Assembly (NCBI GenBank): GCA_965240325.2
Contig: OZ251223.1
Location: forward strand, 2,790,001-2,854,000
From: Rebecca billardiae RCC1528
Lineage: Eukaryota; Haptophyta
Length of the DNA stretch: 64,000 bases
Direction: 5' to 3'
Below are positions 42,401-52,386 of the stretch, in pieces. The translations under genes were made by a program, and so were the position numbers. A model generated the notes under the pieces. It was not told where the DNA came from and made no database searches. It saw only the letters and a list, made by a program, of their open reading frames with translations. Position 1 is the stretch's first letter. Each line of letters starts with the position of its first letter.

Positions 42401-44520
42401 CCCTCGGAGAGGTTCTCCTGCCGCCGCGCGCCCACGCCGAGCTCGGCGAACGGCGCGTGCGTGTGCAGCGAGTGCGCCACCACGTCCAGCTGCAGCTCTG
42501 CGGTGAAGAGGTCGACCACGTCCTGCTTGGCGCCGTCTCGGAAGTGGTTGACGTAGTAGCGGAGGACGGAGGAGGTGCCGTCGGTGAGCAGGCCGCCGAC
42601 GGTGCGCCGGCCGGAGCGCGTCACGTCGGAGCGCAGCGCGCCCGTCCCCGTGTACTGGATCGCCAGCGCGTCGCCGTTGTTCGCCCAGCATTCCTTGAAG
42701 GCGCCGTCCAGCAGCGCGCACGCGCCGAGCTGCTGGCCCGCCCTCAGCACGCCCAGCTCGAGCAGCGCGCGCTCGAGGTGGAGGCGGGCGAGCAGGGACT
42801 GCGCGACGTTGGTGCGGTCGAGGCAGTCGATGCAGTTCGTGCGCACCACGCCCGCCTGCGTCTGCACCAGCCGCGCCGTCTCGAGCGGGCTGCTCGCGCC
42901 GACGTTGCACGCGGCCGCGCTGCGCGCGCTCACGGTCGCGTCGACCGCGAGCCCTCCGATCGCGAGCAGCTCCTCGTCGAGCTCGGCGGCGAGCTCGAGG
43001 AGGGGCTGGAGCTGCGCGCCCTTGCACCGCGCGTGCATGTCGAACCCGACGTACCGCACGCCGCCCACCCCCGCCATGTGCACGAACGTGCGGTACGCGG
43101 CCGTGAGCGCGCCCTCGCGCCCCGCCTGGCTCGCGAGGTTGACGAGCACCACGCGCCCGTACACGCGCACGAGCTCGCGCAGGTGGAGCGAGAGCGCGGG
43201 CAGCGACTCGAGCGCGGACATGTGCACGCGGGGCGGCGCGCCGTTGCGCCCGAAGAGCGAGGTGGGCTGCTGCCACAGCAGCGGGATCGAGCCGCGCAGC
43301 TGCACGTACGAGCGGATCGCCACGCGCACCGACGGCGGCGCGCCCTCGTCCGCGTCGGCCGGCGCGCCGCCCGCGCGCACGGCGACGATCGCGCACTCGG
43401 TCTCGACCTGGTTGCCCACGCTGCCGCGCGCGTCGGCGCCGCGCGTGTGGAAGCGCTGCCCCGCGCGGAGGCGCGAGCGGCGCGAGATCAGCACGAGCTG
43501 CAGCAGGCTGATGCTCTCCGCCTCCGCGCCGCCGCCGTCCGCGCCGCCGCCGCCTTCCGCGGGCGGCGGCGGCGGCGCGGCGGCGCCGCCGCCGGACGCG
43601 GCCGTCGCCGCGCGCTCGCGCAGCTCGGCGCCGTGCACCAGGTCGATCTGCACGTACCCCTGCACGAGGGGCAGGGCCCACGCGTGCAGGTTCGCGTCGG
43701 TCAGCTCGCGCGCCACCTCCAGGTTGAAGAAGAAGCGCGGGTCCGCGCGCCGCCACATCGGCCGCGGCGCCGGGTGTGGCACGCCCTCGGCCGGCCGCCG
43801 GCTCTTCGGCGCCACCCACGGCTGCAGGCTCGCGTGCTGCAGCGTGCGCGTGAGGTCGAGGCAGTACGAGAAGAAGAAGGCGCCGCTCTGCAGCCACGCC
43901 TGCAGCTCCGACGCGAACTGCCGCTCCGAGCGCTGCTGCTCCGCCGTCAGCCCGCCGTCCTCCGCGTTGGTGAACGGGATGAGCTCGACGCCGCGCAGCT
44001 GCAGCACCGCGCACCCGAGCAGACGGCCGATGAGCTGGGCGTGCGTGATCACGATGAGGTACGGCCCGGCGAGGAGCTTGAGCACGCCGACCACGCCGAA
44101 CGCGCGGTGGCTCGAGTACGACTCGCGCCCCGCCGCCGCCGCCGCCGACACATGCTCGCGCGCGCTCGCCGCGTCGAGCAGGCCGAGCGTGCCGTGCGCG
44201 CGGTCGACCGCGAGCCACGCACCATCCGGGTGGCCGTCCGGCGCGCTGCGCGGCTGGAGCAGGAGGTGCGCGGCCGTGACGTGCAGCTGCATATTCGCGT
44301 GCGGGCGCAGCAGCCGCGACCCAGGCGGGTACGCGCTCTCCGGCCCGACGAGGTCAGGCGAGGGCTCGTCGCCGGACGAGCCGTCGCCGATGCCGGCGGA
44401 CACGAGCTCTTTGAGCCCACGCGTGATGCGGCCCCGCGCACGCCCGGCCATCTGGCCCGCCGAGGCCAGGTACGAGTCGGCCGAGAGGATCCCCACCGAC
44501 GGTCGCTGCGTCGGACGCAT
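39404..44520 (-). CDS. Synaptojanin-like SAC phosphoinositide phosphatase with degenerate 5-phosphatase domain
   Basis: Three exons, 44520-40455, 40303-40084 and 39968-39404, give 1616 aa; introns 40454-40304 and 40083-39969 start GTGCGCG, end GCGCAG and keep phase. The SAC domain spans about 75-640 and has the full catalytic motif RTNCIDCLDRTNVAQ (Cys563, Arg569), so it should remove phosphates from PI3P, PI4P or PI(3,5)P2. A PH/GRAM-like block follows (EAYIKLDQPRAALTYWTRDG). Further on, HVLFATTAVRGLRLSGLVRA and ACVALQCGLTSLCFVGVDLP look like the core of an inositol 5-phosphatase, but the WxGDxNxR and PxWCDR motifs are missing. The C-terminus (HPRPLLIDLQQLRWT onward) looks beta-rich. SAC plus 5-phosphatase is the synaptojanin order. 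The start could instead be ATG 44637. Confidence 0.85.
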
Positions 44521-44750
44521 GGCGGCGGGCGGCCGTCCAGGACGCGCAGCTGGGCGCAGCCTGCAGCAGGCCGGCCGGGCGGCCGTACCAGTACGATGGC
44601 GGCGCTCGGGCGTGCGTCCGGTGATCAAACCTTGCAATGTGGTCCGGTTGGCGCGCCCGCCCGCGGTCGCTCGCCGGCGGGGCGGCCAACGAGCTTTTTG
44701 GCTTGGCGCGAGTGCTGGGTGGCTAGCGCCGGGCGCCGCCTACGACGGCC
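44521..44750. promoter_or_regulatory. Putative bidirectional promoter, SAC phosphatase / UBA protein
   Basis: 230 bp between divergent starts, GC-rich, with direct GCGGCC/GGCCGGCC words. If the SAC protein starts at the upstream ATG (44637), the shared region shrinks to 113 bp. Confidence 0.45.
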
Positions 44751-45254
44751 ATGTCACGCGAGGCAGTGCAGCAGATGATGGAGATGGGCATCCAGCGGGA
44801 CCAGGCTATTCTCGCCCTTCACCACGGCCGTGGTGATATTGGAGCTGCGCTCGACTGGATCGCCAACCCGACGCCGCCGGCACCCAAGGCGTCACCGTCA
44901 GCTGGAGCTGCCGATGACGCCCTCGCGCGCGCGCTGCAGCGCCAGCTGGACGACGAGGAGCTGGCGCGGCGGAAGCAACAGGAGCTCGACGATGAAGAGA
45001 TGGCCGCGGAGCTGCAGCGGCGCGCACGGGTCGCGGAAGAGGTCGCAGAGGCTGCCCAAGCAGCAGATGCTGCCCAAGCTGCGGTGAGGCGCAGGCCACC
45101 ACCAGGTCCGCCTCCGGGTCCACCTATGCCTGAGGGACCTGTCCTCTCAAAGAAACAGCGCGAGAACCAACGGAAGCGCGAGAAGGCCAGGAGAGAGAAG
45201 GAGCTCGTGCGAGAAGTCGCGCGCACCTCTACGCGTACAGCGGCTGAACTGTGA
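44751..45254 (+). CDS. Small UBA-domain protein with charged helical tail
   Basis: 167 aa. The first 40 residues are a UBA domain: SREAVQQMMEMGIQRDQAIL has the M-G-F/I-type loop (MEMGI), and AALDWIANP gives helix 3 with the usual D-W/Y-L pattern. UBA domains bind ubiquitin. A long acidic then basic amphipathic helix follows (ALARALQRQLDDEELARRKQ, repeated as LDDEEMAAELQRRARVAEEV), in which L-Q-x-E/D-E-L units recall ubiquitin-interacting motifs. A proline-rich stretch and a highly basic end (SKKQRENQRKREKARREKE) complete it. Likely an adaptor in ubiquitin signalling, similar in layout to UBXN1 without the UBX domain. Intronless and head-to-head with the SAC gene. Confidence 0.85.
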   Translation: MSREAVQQMMEMGIQRDQAILALHHGRGDIGAALDWIANPTPPAPKASPSAGAADDALARALQRQLDDEELARRKQQELDDEEMAAELQRRARVAEEVAEAAQAADAAQAAVRRRPPPGPPPGPPMPEGPVLSKKQRENQRKREKARREKELVREVARTSTRTAAEL

Positions 45255-45540
45255 GTCTGGCCGAGGTACGGACACGGTCACCGGTGCCCGCCGCGTCAGG
45301 CACTCTGATCTGAGCACTGAAAGCGGACTACTGTATTTCGTCGGACATTGTCCGCGGAGCTTGCCCCTCGATGACGGTGGGGCAAGGACGACGAATCTGG
45401 AGTCATCCTCGTCCATGGTCTAGTAGTATTGTGACTGATGATGATGGCATCATCGCTGAGGCCCCTGTGATGTTATGGGATCGGATCGTCATCCGTGAGT
45501 GATCCGGATCGTCGTCGTCACGACCAACTCGTCGTCGTCA

Positions 45541-47481
45541 TCATTCATTGCTGAGCTTGTTCTTCGCCTGGACTATGTCGCCGATCGTGCGCAGCCCATG
45601 CGAGTAGTCGGCTGGGTCGAACTGCACCTCGAGCATGTTGCACGCATCGACGTATTGCGGCTTGTCGAGCTCGTCCATCGCGCTCTGGAGCTCCTCGACC
45701 GTGCGCACGACGGCCGACACGCCGTCGCCCTCCGCCTGGCCAAATGCGCGAGCCATCTGGGCGTACCGCCAGTTCTGGATCTCGTTGTAGTCGTTCTCAC
45801 CGGGCGGGCCGCGATGGATGGCCTTCTCGATCGAGTAACCAAAGTTGTTGAGCACGATGAAGGTGATCGGCAGCTTGTGCCGCACTGCCGTGCTCACCTC
45901 CTGCGCCGTCATCTGGAAGGCGCCGTCGCCGACGAGCACAACCGTGCGCCGCACACTGCCGTGCTGTCGGAAGAAGTCGCCGGGGATGGGCGACACCCAG
46001 TCGCGAGGCCGCTCGCGCGTGGCGAGCGCCGCGCCGACGGCTGCGGGCACGGTGTAGCCGATGGAGAGGTAGAAGGCCTGCGCGAGGAAGTAGTCTGACG
46101 GGCGCAGCGTCAGGTCGGTCGCGGCGATCAGCGAGTCACCCGCGTCAGCGAGCACCGTGACCGGCGTGGCTTGGCGGTGCAGCCAGCGGCCGACGGCGGC
46201 GATGAAGCCTGCGACGGTCACCTGCGCCTGCGGGTCCTCGGTCTCCGCGCCCGATCCGCTCGTGCCCGAGCCGTTCGTGCTCGGCTCACCGAGCGCGCGC
46301 CGGATGCTCACAGACTCGAGCGCGGCTGCGCGCGCGGCTGCCCACGTCCCCTCGCTGGTGAGCGCAGTGACGTCGCGCGCAGCCGAGTCGCCGAGCCGCT
46401 CAAAGAGGTCGGCGCCGAGCGCGTTGGCGAACGGAGCGAGGGCGACCGAGTGGTGCTGCCGCTCCTGCACCGGCGCGCTCGCGGACGGCTTGGCCCCCTG
46501 CACCCGCACGCAGCCGGAGTCGGCACGCACGACGAGCTGGCCCTCCTCGCCGAGCTTGGCCGTCATGAAGTCAAAGTCCGCCTGCGCCGCGCCCAGCACG
46601 AGCAGCACGTCGGCGCTCTCGACGTACGCGCGCACCGCGTCGCGGGAGAGGATCCCCTGGTACACGCCCGCACACATCGCCGAGCCCTCCTCGAGCGAGG
46701 TCTTGCCGTGCCGCGTCGTCGCCACGGGCACGCGCAGCATGCGCGCGAGGCGACGCACGGCCGGCTGGCACGAGCGGCGCTGCACCTCGACGCCGACGAG
46801 GATCGCGGGGCGGCGCGCGCCCAGGAGCAGGCGGGCGACCTCGGCCACCGCGTCGGTGCACGCGGCGGCATCGTGCGGCGGCGAGAAGTCCCACGAGGAC
46901 GCCGGCCGCTCAAGCAGCCGCTCGCTCGCCCCTGGGCACTCGGCCGCGGCCACGTCCATCGGCACCTCGAGGAAGACGGGCATCGAGTCTCGCACGCACT
47001 GCCGGAGCGTCTCATCGATCGTGTCCGCCGCGGCGGCTGGATCGAAGAGGATCGCCGACGACACCGTCACCTCCTTGTATGCGGTGTGCTCCGCGTACAG
47101 GTTGCCCACGAGGCCGTGGTGCGGAAACGAGTCTCCGCCGGGCTTGTAGTCCTGCACGCGCGGGGCGCCGACGACGTACACGGCAGGAACCATTTCGGCG
47201 CGCGCACCTGCCGCCGCGTTCAGGGCCGAGAAGCCGCCCACGCCGTACGTCAGGCACACGGCAGAGATCCCGTTCAAGCGCGCGTACGCGTCAGCCGCGT
47301 AGCCCGCGTTCAGCTCGTTGCACGTGCCGACCCAGCGGAAGCCCTTCTCGATAAAGCAATCGCACAGGTACAGCGAGTAGTCACCGGGCACGCCAAACAC
47401 GTGGCGAGAGCCCAGCTCACGCAGCCGCGACGCGAGGTAGCCGCCGACCGTCAGCGCGCGCCCACTTCTGGCCGCGGACAT
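45541..47481 (-). CDS. PDC: Pyruvate decarboxylase-type ThDP enzyme (pyruvate or indolepyruvate decarboxylase)
   Basis: 646 aa from ATG 47481. The thiamine-diphosphate enzyme decarboxylates a 2-oxo acid to an aldehyde, usually pyruvate to acetaldehyde in fermentation. All key features are visible: the N-terminal VPGDYSLYLCDCF, the cofactor-activating Glu in GTCNELNAGYAADAYAR (E56), the His-His pair of decarboxylases (H121-H122), and the ThDP/Mg motif GDGAFQ (518-523) with NN at 545-546. NEIQNWRYAQMARAFG follows, as in PDC rather than acetolactate synthase. A Gly/Ser/Thr insert at about 400-418 separates the middle and C-terminal domains. The frame extends 55 codons upstream to 47646 with a hydrophobic start, which could be a targeting extension if transcribed. 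Cytosolic fermentation role inferred; indolepyruvate remains possible. Confidence 0.93.
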   Translation of the reverse strand: MSAARSGRALTVGGYLASRLRELGSRHVFGVPGDYSLYLCDCFIEKGFRWVGTCNELNAGYAADAYARLNGISAVCLTYGVGGFSALNAAAGARAEMVPAVYVVGAPRVQDYKPGGDSFPHHGLVGNLYAEHTAYKEVTVSSAILFDPAAAADTIDETLRQCVRDSMPVFLEVPMDVAAAECPGASERLLERPASSWDFSPPHDAAACTDAVAEVARLLLGARRPAILVGVEVQRRSCQPAVRRLARMLRVPVATTRHGKTSLEEGSAMCAGVYQGILSRDAVRAYVESADVLLVLGAAQADFDFMTAKLGEEGQLVVRADSGCVRVQGAKPSASAPVQERQHHSVALAPFANALGADLFERLGDSAARDVTALTSEGTWAAARAAALESVSIRRALGEPSTNGSGTSGSGAETEDPQAQVTVAGFIAAVGRWLHRQATPVTVLADAGDSLIAATDLTLRPSDYFLAQAFYLSIGYTVPAAVGAALATRERPRDWVSPIPGDFFRQHGSVRRTVVLVGDGAFQMTAQEVSTAVRHKLPITFIVLNNFGYSIEKAIHRGPPGENDYNEIQNWRYAQMARAFGQAEGDGVSAVVRTVEELQSAMDELDKPQYVDACNMLEVQFDPADYSHGLRTIGDIVQAKNKLSNE

Positions 47482-47768
47482 CTTGACCACCGTCGTCGCC
47501 GTGAGCCGCGCTCGACGAGTCCTCCGCCGCCGCCGCGCTGCGCCGGCCGCCGCGGTTGGAAGAGCCACTTTCACTTGGACCGATGCAAAGGCCGAGAAAA
47601 CGGCGAGAAACAGAAAATCGACTCGAAAGTCGAAATACCGCGCCAACGGCCGTCGGGTCGGGTTTTGATCTGATCAACATCACGGCATACACCGATTCGA
47701 CCCTCGCTGCGCGCGTGCGCCGCAGCCCTCGAAGCGCGGCGTCGTACTGGACGACGGCAGCCGAGCAG
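47482..47768. promoter_or_regulatory. Putative bidirectional promoter, PDC / ankyrin-acidic protein
   Basis: 287 bp between the chosen starts. It has an A-rich, CGAAA-repetitive patch (about 47590-47640, GAAAATCGACTCGAAAGTCG, partly palindromic). Alternative starts on both sides (47646 minus, 47583 plus) would make the genes overlap. Confidence 0.45.
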
Positions 47769-48605
47769 ATGGCCGAGTCGACGGGGTCCGATCTCTGGCG
47801 CAATGCGTTGCTCGAAAAGGGCAAAGAAATGGAGGAGCGCCGCAGCGGATGGGACGCGATGCCCGAGAAGTCGACGGAGCTCGCCATCGAGCTGTTCAAT
47901 ATTCTTGAGGCGCGCGACGGCGGAGAGTGTGATGAGCAGAGGGCGAAAGACTGCGAGCGCGTCCGTGAGATCCTGGCGTGCAAGGCCCCTGGCGTGCACT
48001 GCAACATGCGCACGCCGGAGTACGGCGAGCCCCTGCTGCTGCTCGCCGTCCACCACTCTGTCGAGATGGTTCGCGTCATCGCGGCGGCGGGAGCAGACCT
48101 GAACGCACAAGAGGACATGGCGGGTGAGACAGCCATGTTCCGAGTGCGCGAGATGCTGACTTCGAATGCGGATCTCGATGACGAGGTGATCGAAATCGAC
48201 CAGGACGACCACTACGTGCAGGTTGAAAAAGTGCTGCTCGAGCTCGCTGCTCAGCAGGGGATCGAGCTGGACCAGAGCAGTGCCATGGAGAGGCTTCAAG
48301 GCCTGTATGACGACGAGGACTCGTCTGCGGACGAGGAGGACGACTCGATGGACGACTCGGACGACGACAACGACGAGTCGGACGCCGACGACACGTCGGA
48401 CGACGAGGAGGCATCCGACGACGAGGAAGGCTCGGACGACGAGGGCGACGACGACGACGACGAGGCCAATTCAGACGCGTCCGATGAGGCCGAGGACGAG
48501 CTCGAGGGGGAAGAGAACGAAGGGCTGGTGGACGAAAATCATGACATCAACGCGAACAACTTTGATGATGGCGACGGGGGCGTGCAGCAGGCTGAGTCGG
48601 GCTGA
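47769..48605 (+). CDS. Ankyrin-repeat-like protein with long acidic tail
   Basis: 278 aa from ATG 47769. Residues about 75-135 resemble one to two ankyrin repeats: PEYGEPLLLLAVHHSVEMVR followed by VIAAAGADLNAQED and ETAMFRVREML has the x-G-x-T/P-L-L-x-A, V-x-x-L-L-x-x-G-A-D-x-N pattern. The last 90 residues are almost entirely Asp, Glu, Ser and Gly, with EEDD/DDD runs. Acidic tails like this occur in histone chaperones and nucleolar or calcium-binding proteins; nothing here decides between them. An upstream ATG at 47583 would add 62 basic residues. Intronless. Function unknown. Confidence 0.75.
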   Translation: MAESTGSDLWRNALLEKGKEMEERRSGWDAMPEKSTELAIELFNILEARDGGECDEQRAKDCERVREILACKAPGVHCNMRTPEYGEPLLLLAVHHSVEMVRVIAAAGADLNAQEDMAGETAMFRVREMLTSNADLDDEVIEIDQDDHYVQVEKVLLELAAQQGIELDQSSAMERLQGLYDDEDSSADEEDDSMDDSDDDNDESDADDTSDDEEASDDEEGSDDEGDDDDDEANSDASDEAEDELEGEENEGLVDENHDINANNFDDGDGGVQQAESG

Positions 48606-49310
48606 GCTGGCCGAAGGCCCTTCGGTAGGCAGTAGCCGTAGGGCCCGGCTGACATCCAGACTCGTGCCATCCAGTTCCAGACCGTCCGGCGCTGCGGCAG
48701 CCGGCGCTGCCCGCCTGCGCTCTAGCGGCCCTGCCGGCCCAAGGCCCAGGCAATGACGGGTGGCGGTTGAGAACGCTCTGCTCGATCGCCCCTGCACATT
48801 GTGCCTCCGCACGCGTAGGCGGTCGCCCGGACCCTACAATTATTGTCGTCGGATAAGGATTGCTCGCGCAGCTTAAGACTTAAGTGCCGCCAGTAGTGAT
48901 TAGCCCGCGTGTGGCAGCCTACCCGCCTACTCGGGCTCGGCCCTGCCGCCTGCGGCCTGCCCGCCGGCCGCTCGGCCGCCGAGCCGCCCGAGCCCGACTC
49001 GGACCGGGTCACCGTGACCGGGGGCCGGGCCCGGGGTCGGCGGTTACACGGCGGTGCCCTCATTATAGCATCATCGCGTCATATCATATCGCGCGGCGGT
49101 GACGTCATATCATCATCAATAATATATCTGCTTATCGCACTCGCAGCAGGCAGACAGCAGGCACCGCCGTGTCCGTGACCGCCGCGCGCGGGCGCGCCGC
49201 GCGGCGCCCGCGCCCGCGGCCCGGGCCCGCGCGGCCCGGGCCCGGCCCGCGCACGGCGCAGGCTGGCGTCGTCGTCAGCTGACAATATATATATATATAT
49301 ATATATATAT
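48606..49310. other. Intergenic region ending in an AT microsatellite
   Basis: 705 bp after the ankyrin gene with no gene-like frame. It has a very GC-rich palindromic block (about 49175-49260, with repeated GGCCCGGGCC-type words). Right after it comes (AT)n at 49284-49310, which directly abuts the duplicated unit starting at 49311. Confidence 0.65.
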
Positions 49311-49482
49311 GTGGGGTTATTGGTACAATAACTGATTGTCTAAGAGGACGACACGGACGCCAGGCGCCAGCGCCGCTCATCAGCTCCATCGCCCTCTACC
49401 GGACCATGGCCTCAACGAGCTGCTCCCGGACAAACTCAGTCCGTCCGGCATTTTCTGGGCAGGCCTTCTGTGCCGGGGGTGG

Positions 49483-49651
49483 GTGGCACTGGGTTACCAT
49501 ATGAAAATCAATAGCAAACCCAGTGCCAGGCGGGTAGCAGTGGCACTGGGTCCCCATATGTCATCATAGAAGAAGTGGCACTGGGTTCATAGAAGGGTGG
49601 CACTGGGTCACTTAGAGGTGGCACTGGGTTCGAATAGAGGTGGCACTGGGT
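49483..49651 (+). repeat. Six copies of GTGGCACTGGGT plus one near-inverted copy
   Basis: Perfect direct copies start at 49483, 49540, 49575, 49597, 49618 and 49640. An inverted 11/12 copy (ACCCAGTGCCA) lies at 49518-49528. The last four are spaced 22, 21 and 22 bp, that is two helical turns, and share the flank TTCnATAGAG. Such subterminal arrays are typical binding sites for a transposase or another DNA-binding protein. Confidence 0.95.
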
Positions 49652-51382
49652 TCAATAGAGAAGCCGCTCGCTCATACCAAACACCAGTCTCCAGATATGG
49701 ACGAAAGTTGCGACGGTTCGCGAAGCGCACCGGCCCTCGCGGCCCGGTTGTGGCACGACGCGTCAACGCATCATGTCTTTCGTCAGCCACGCTCGTGCGG
49801 GTTCCGCGGCCTGCGGGCGTTCCAGCGGCTTGATATCCCGATGCGATGCGATGCATCGTGAGCAGGGAGCTCTGCTCAACCCTTTCCGATGGCAGGATCG
49901 TCTCCTCCATCCGCTCCTCGCAGTGGCCACGCGGCCGGGTCGCAGCGCGCGCTCTCGCACGGGCGGGTGACGATGATTCGGGTGTTCCGACACCCCCATC
50001 GTCTGGCGTCTTCGCGAGTCAGGCGAGCGCTCGCCACTCTCGCATACATTTCACGTCTTGCATCGAGCTCGCCGTGTGTGGGTCGCCTGAAGCTGCGAGC
50101 GATCTTGTGGCCACTGCTACGCTCACGCCGCCAATCTGCATCGTTGTGCGGTGGTCGAGGTGCGGCCGAGCGCGCTTCAACGAGGTCAATCATCTCAACA
50201 TCACAACGCCCCGCCGGGATATGCTGCCTGGGCATAACGGCGAAACGCAATCGGCTGCTGCGCACCGTCAGCTGCTGCTGCCATTTGGCGCTCACCTGCG
50301 TAGTTGTTCTCCATCTCATTGTCGTCGCGACGTAGCAGTGCAGAGTGCTGCAGTGCTCTCAAGTCCTGCTTTGCCGGCGCCGTGTTATCGTCGTCATCAC
50401 GCTTCAGCTTCTGATCGGCTGATCGGCATCATGTGCCACATGGCACGGCGCCGACTGGCGACTGCGCCGCAGCGCCGGCAGCATCGAGACTCGAGTGTGA
50501 GCACGCTCCAGACTCACTGATAGAATCATACTCAGTCAAATTTACTCAGAAGTACGGATAGAGATTAGAGGGCCGCGCGTCACGGCCGGAGCCGCTGCTT
50601 CATGTGCACCTCTCGACAGTTTGGCAGTGACAGTGATGGCACTGCCGATGTCAGCAGCCAATGCAAGTTCTAAGTCTCGGGACAGGGCAGTGCATGCTGG
50701 CAGTGCGGCGTGAGTCGCTGTGCTAATGGCGCAGCGGATGGCACTGCGTGAGCGGAGCGCGGCCGGGACGCTGTCGCTTACAGCAACCCGCCTGCATCGC
50801 CCCCTCACGCCGTCTGTCGCCATGACGGTGCCAGTCCAAGCGATGCGGCTGGTGGCGGTGGGTCGAGTGTTACAGCCGATGACTGCGCTGGCGGCGGCGC
50901 TCCTCGCCAACACCTCGGCGACGCTCAACCTGGATTATGTGTGCCCACGGCGCACGGGCGCAGCGACGCGTGCTGCGCGCGGTGTGTATCATCGCGGCGG
51001 AGGGGGAGAGAGCCGCGCGCGCGGAGCAGCACCCGCGTGCGGCGCCGCAGCAGTGGCGCCACAGCAGTGGCCGTCGCGCGAGGTTGCGGCCGTGGCCGGC
51101 GCGTGTGCCTGGCCGCGCGCACCGCCCCACTCACACTGCTGACAGTGCGTGTGGCAGGTGTGGCCGGGTGCGTGGCCGTGTGCCGCGTGGGCGTGGGCGC
51201 GCGCGCAATCACTAATCAGGCAGGCCGCAGGGACTGTGCTGGCGTAGCAGTGGTAAGCAGCGGTGACTGCGGTGAGGCGCGCGGTAAGTACCGTTGTGGC
51301 GTGGGCTGACGGTGAGTGACACCTCCGCCGACCGCCGGTGCGGCCCGCGTGAGAGTGATAACCGCATATTCACATCCTCCAA

Positions 51383-51472
51383 TTCCTCCCTCTCTCTTTC
51401 CTTTCTCCCTCTTTTTCCCTCCCTCTTCTCCCCCTTCTTCCTCCCTCTTCCTCCCTCTCTCTTTCCCTTTTC
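51383..51472. repeat. Pure polypyrimidine tract, 90 bp
   Basis: Ninety consecutive C/T residues with mirror-like CTCCCTCTTCTCCC words, close to the right edge of the inserted segment. It could form triplex (H-)DNA. Confidence 0.9.
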
Positions 51473-52386
51473 GCGCCGTCGCAAAGTTAAAAATGGAGTC
51501 CACCCCCTGTTACCGGCCAAAGATCTCCGATCGCCATCATCGGCTTCTCGGGCTCTGCAGCCGTGGCGCGGGCATCCAGCCATGTCGCGTCCTGCGTCGC
51601 CGGCGGCTGCGGCTCGCACGCGGGTGGCGCGTCGCGTGCACCGACCAACATCTTTCGGCAACGTCTTTCGGCGGTAAGCAACGCTCCGCATCGCGCCCCC
51701 TCGCGCTTCGGGCCGTCGCCTCTTCTCCGCGTGCGCACCCGCGCGCTGCGGTCTGCTTTGTCGTATTCCCGAGCACCGTTCCCTCTTCGCAACATGCCTC
51801 CTCCTCCGTGGGTGCGCCCCCACGCGGATCGCTGCTCCATCTCTCCCGCCCTGCCTCGGGATCGCCCCGGTGCCAACGCCAGCCGGCTCCGACACAAGGA
51901 CCGCTGGCGGCACACCGCGCGACCGGGCCCCGTGCGCGTCCGCGGGCCATTCACAGCATCCGCGAAGGCCGTCTAGCCTTCTCCTGCTTCCGCAGCGCCG
52001 CGCCCGCGGGGCCGGCTGCCTGCTATCTCTCCTCCTCGGGTTCCGTCTCACTCGCACTGCCCCGCCTGCCCAGCCCCCGCTGGCCGGCCCTCGTGCGTGC
52101 GCGACTCACACGTGCCTCGCCCCTTCTCCTCCCTACGCTCAATGGGATTCTACTCCACGCGACCACGCGGTGCTCCCCAACACACCATGAAACGGGATCT
52201 CTCACGCACCGCGTCTCGTCGACGGCGAGCGGCATGCCCACCGCATCTGCTGCCGCTCGCCTTTGCATGAGGACACGTAAATCCCACTGAGTAGGAACAC
52301 AGGCAGCCGCCTCGGCATCGACATGCCAGGCGGCGTGCCCACCTTCGGCCAGCAGTTGGCGTCGGCGTTCGCGAGGACGGCTAGAC

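Larger units (their letters stand above)
49458..51509. mobile_element. 2.05-kb segment inserted between modules A and B, CTG repeats at both edges
   Basis: Unit 2 lacks this segment and has A and B directly joined (TTTTCTG/TTACCGG). Here CTG occurs at 49455-49457 and again at 51507-51509, as a 3-bp target duplication would leave. The left end has an array of a 12-bp motif. The middle has GGCACTG/CAGTGCC words in both orientations (50620-50751), and the right end is a polypyrimidine tract. I see no convincing terminal inverted repeats and no transposase domain; the longest frames (224 codons plus at 49846, 147 codons minus at 50319) match nothing I know. It could be a non-autonomous transposon. 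The alternative is that unit 2 lost this DNA by recombination between the two CTGs. Confidence 0.55.
49311..52386. repeat. Tandem duplication, unit 1 (modules A, B and C, interrupted)
   Basis: Three modules recur in the same order and orientation in unit 2: A 49311-49457 (147 bp), B 51510-51662 (153 bp) and C 52193-52386 (194 bp). By eye each is essentially identical to its partner. In unit 1, A and B are separated by a 2052-bp segment, and B and C by 530 bp with no match in unit 2. Unit 1 abuts unit 2 without any gap (module C ends at 52386 and A' starts at 52387). On the minus strand, module B reads MLVGARDAPPACEPQPPATQ and runs into the intervening segment, where the frame ends in GGGLHF and a stop. 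Confidence 0.9.

Noticed and set aside
49458-51509. The inserted segment as an ordinary intron of a minus-strand gene
   Set aside because: The compact copy keeps the GTAACAG that GT-AG splicing would remove, and the donor does not fit the GTGCG rule seen in all other introns; kept only as an alternative.
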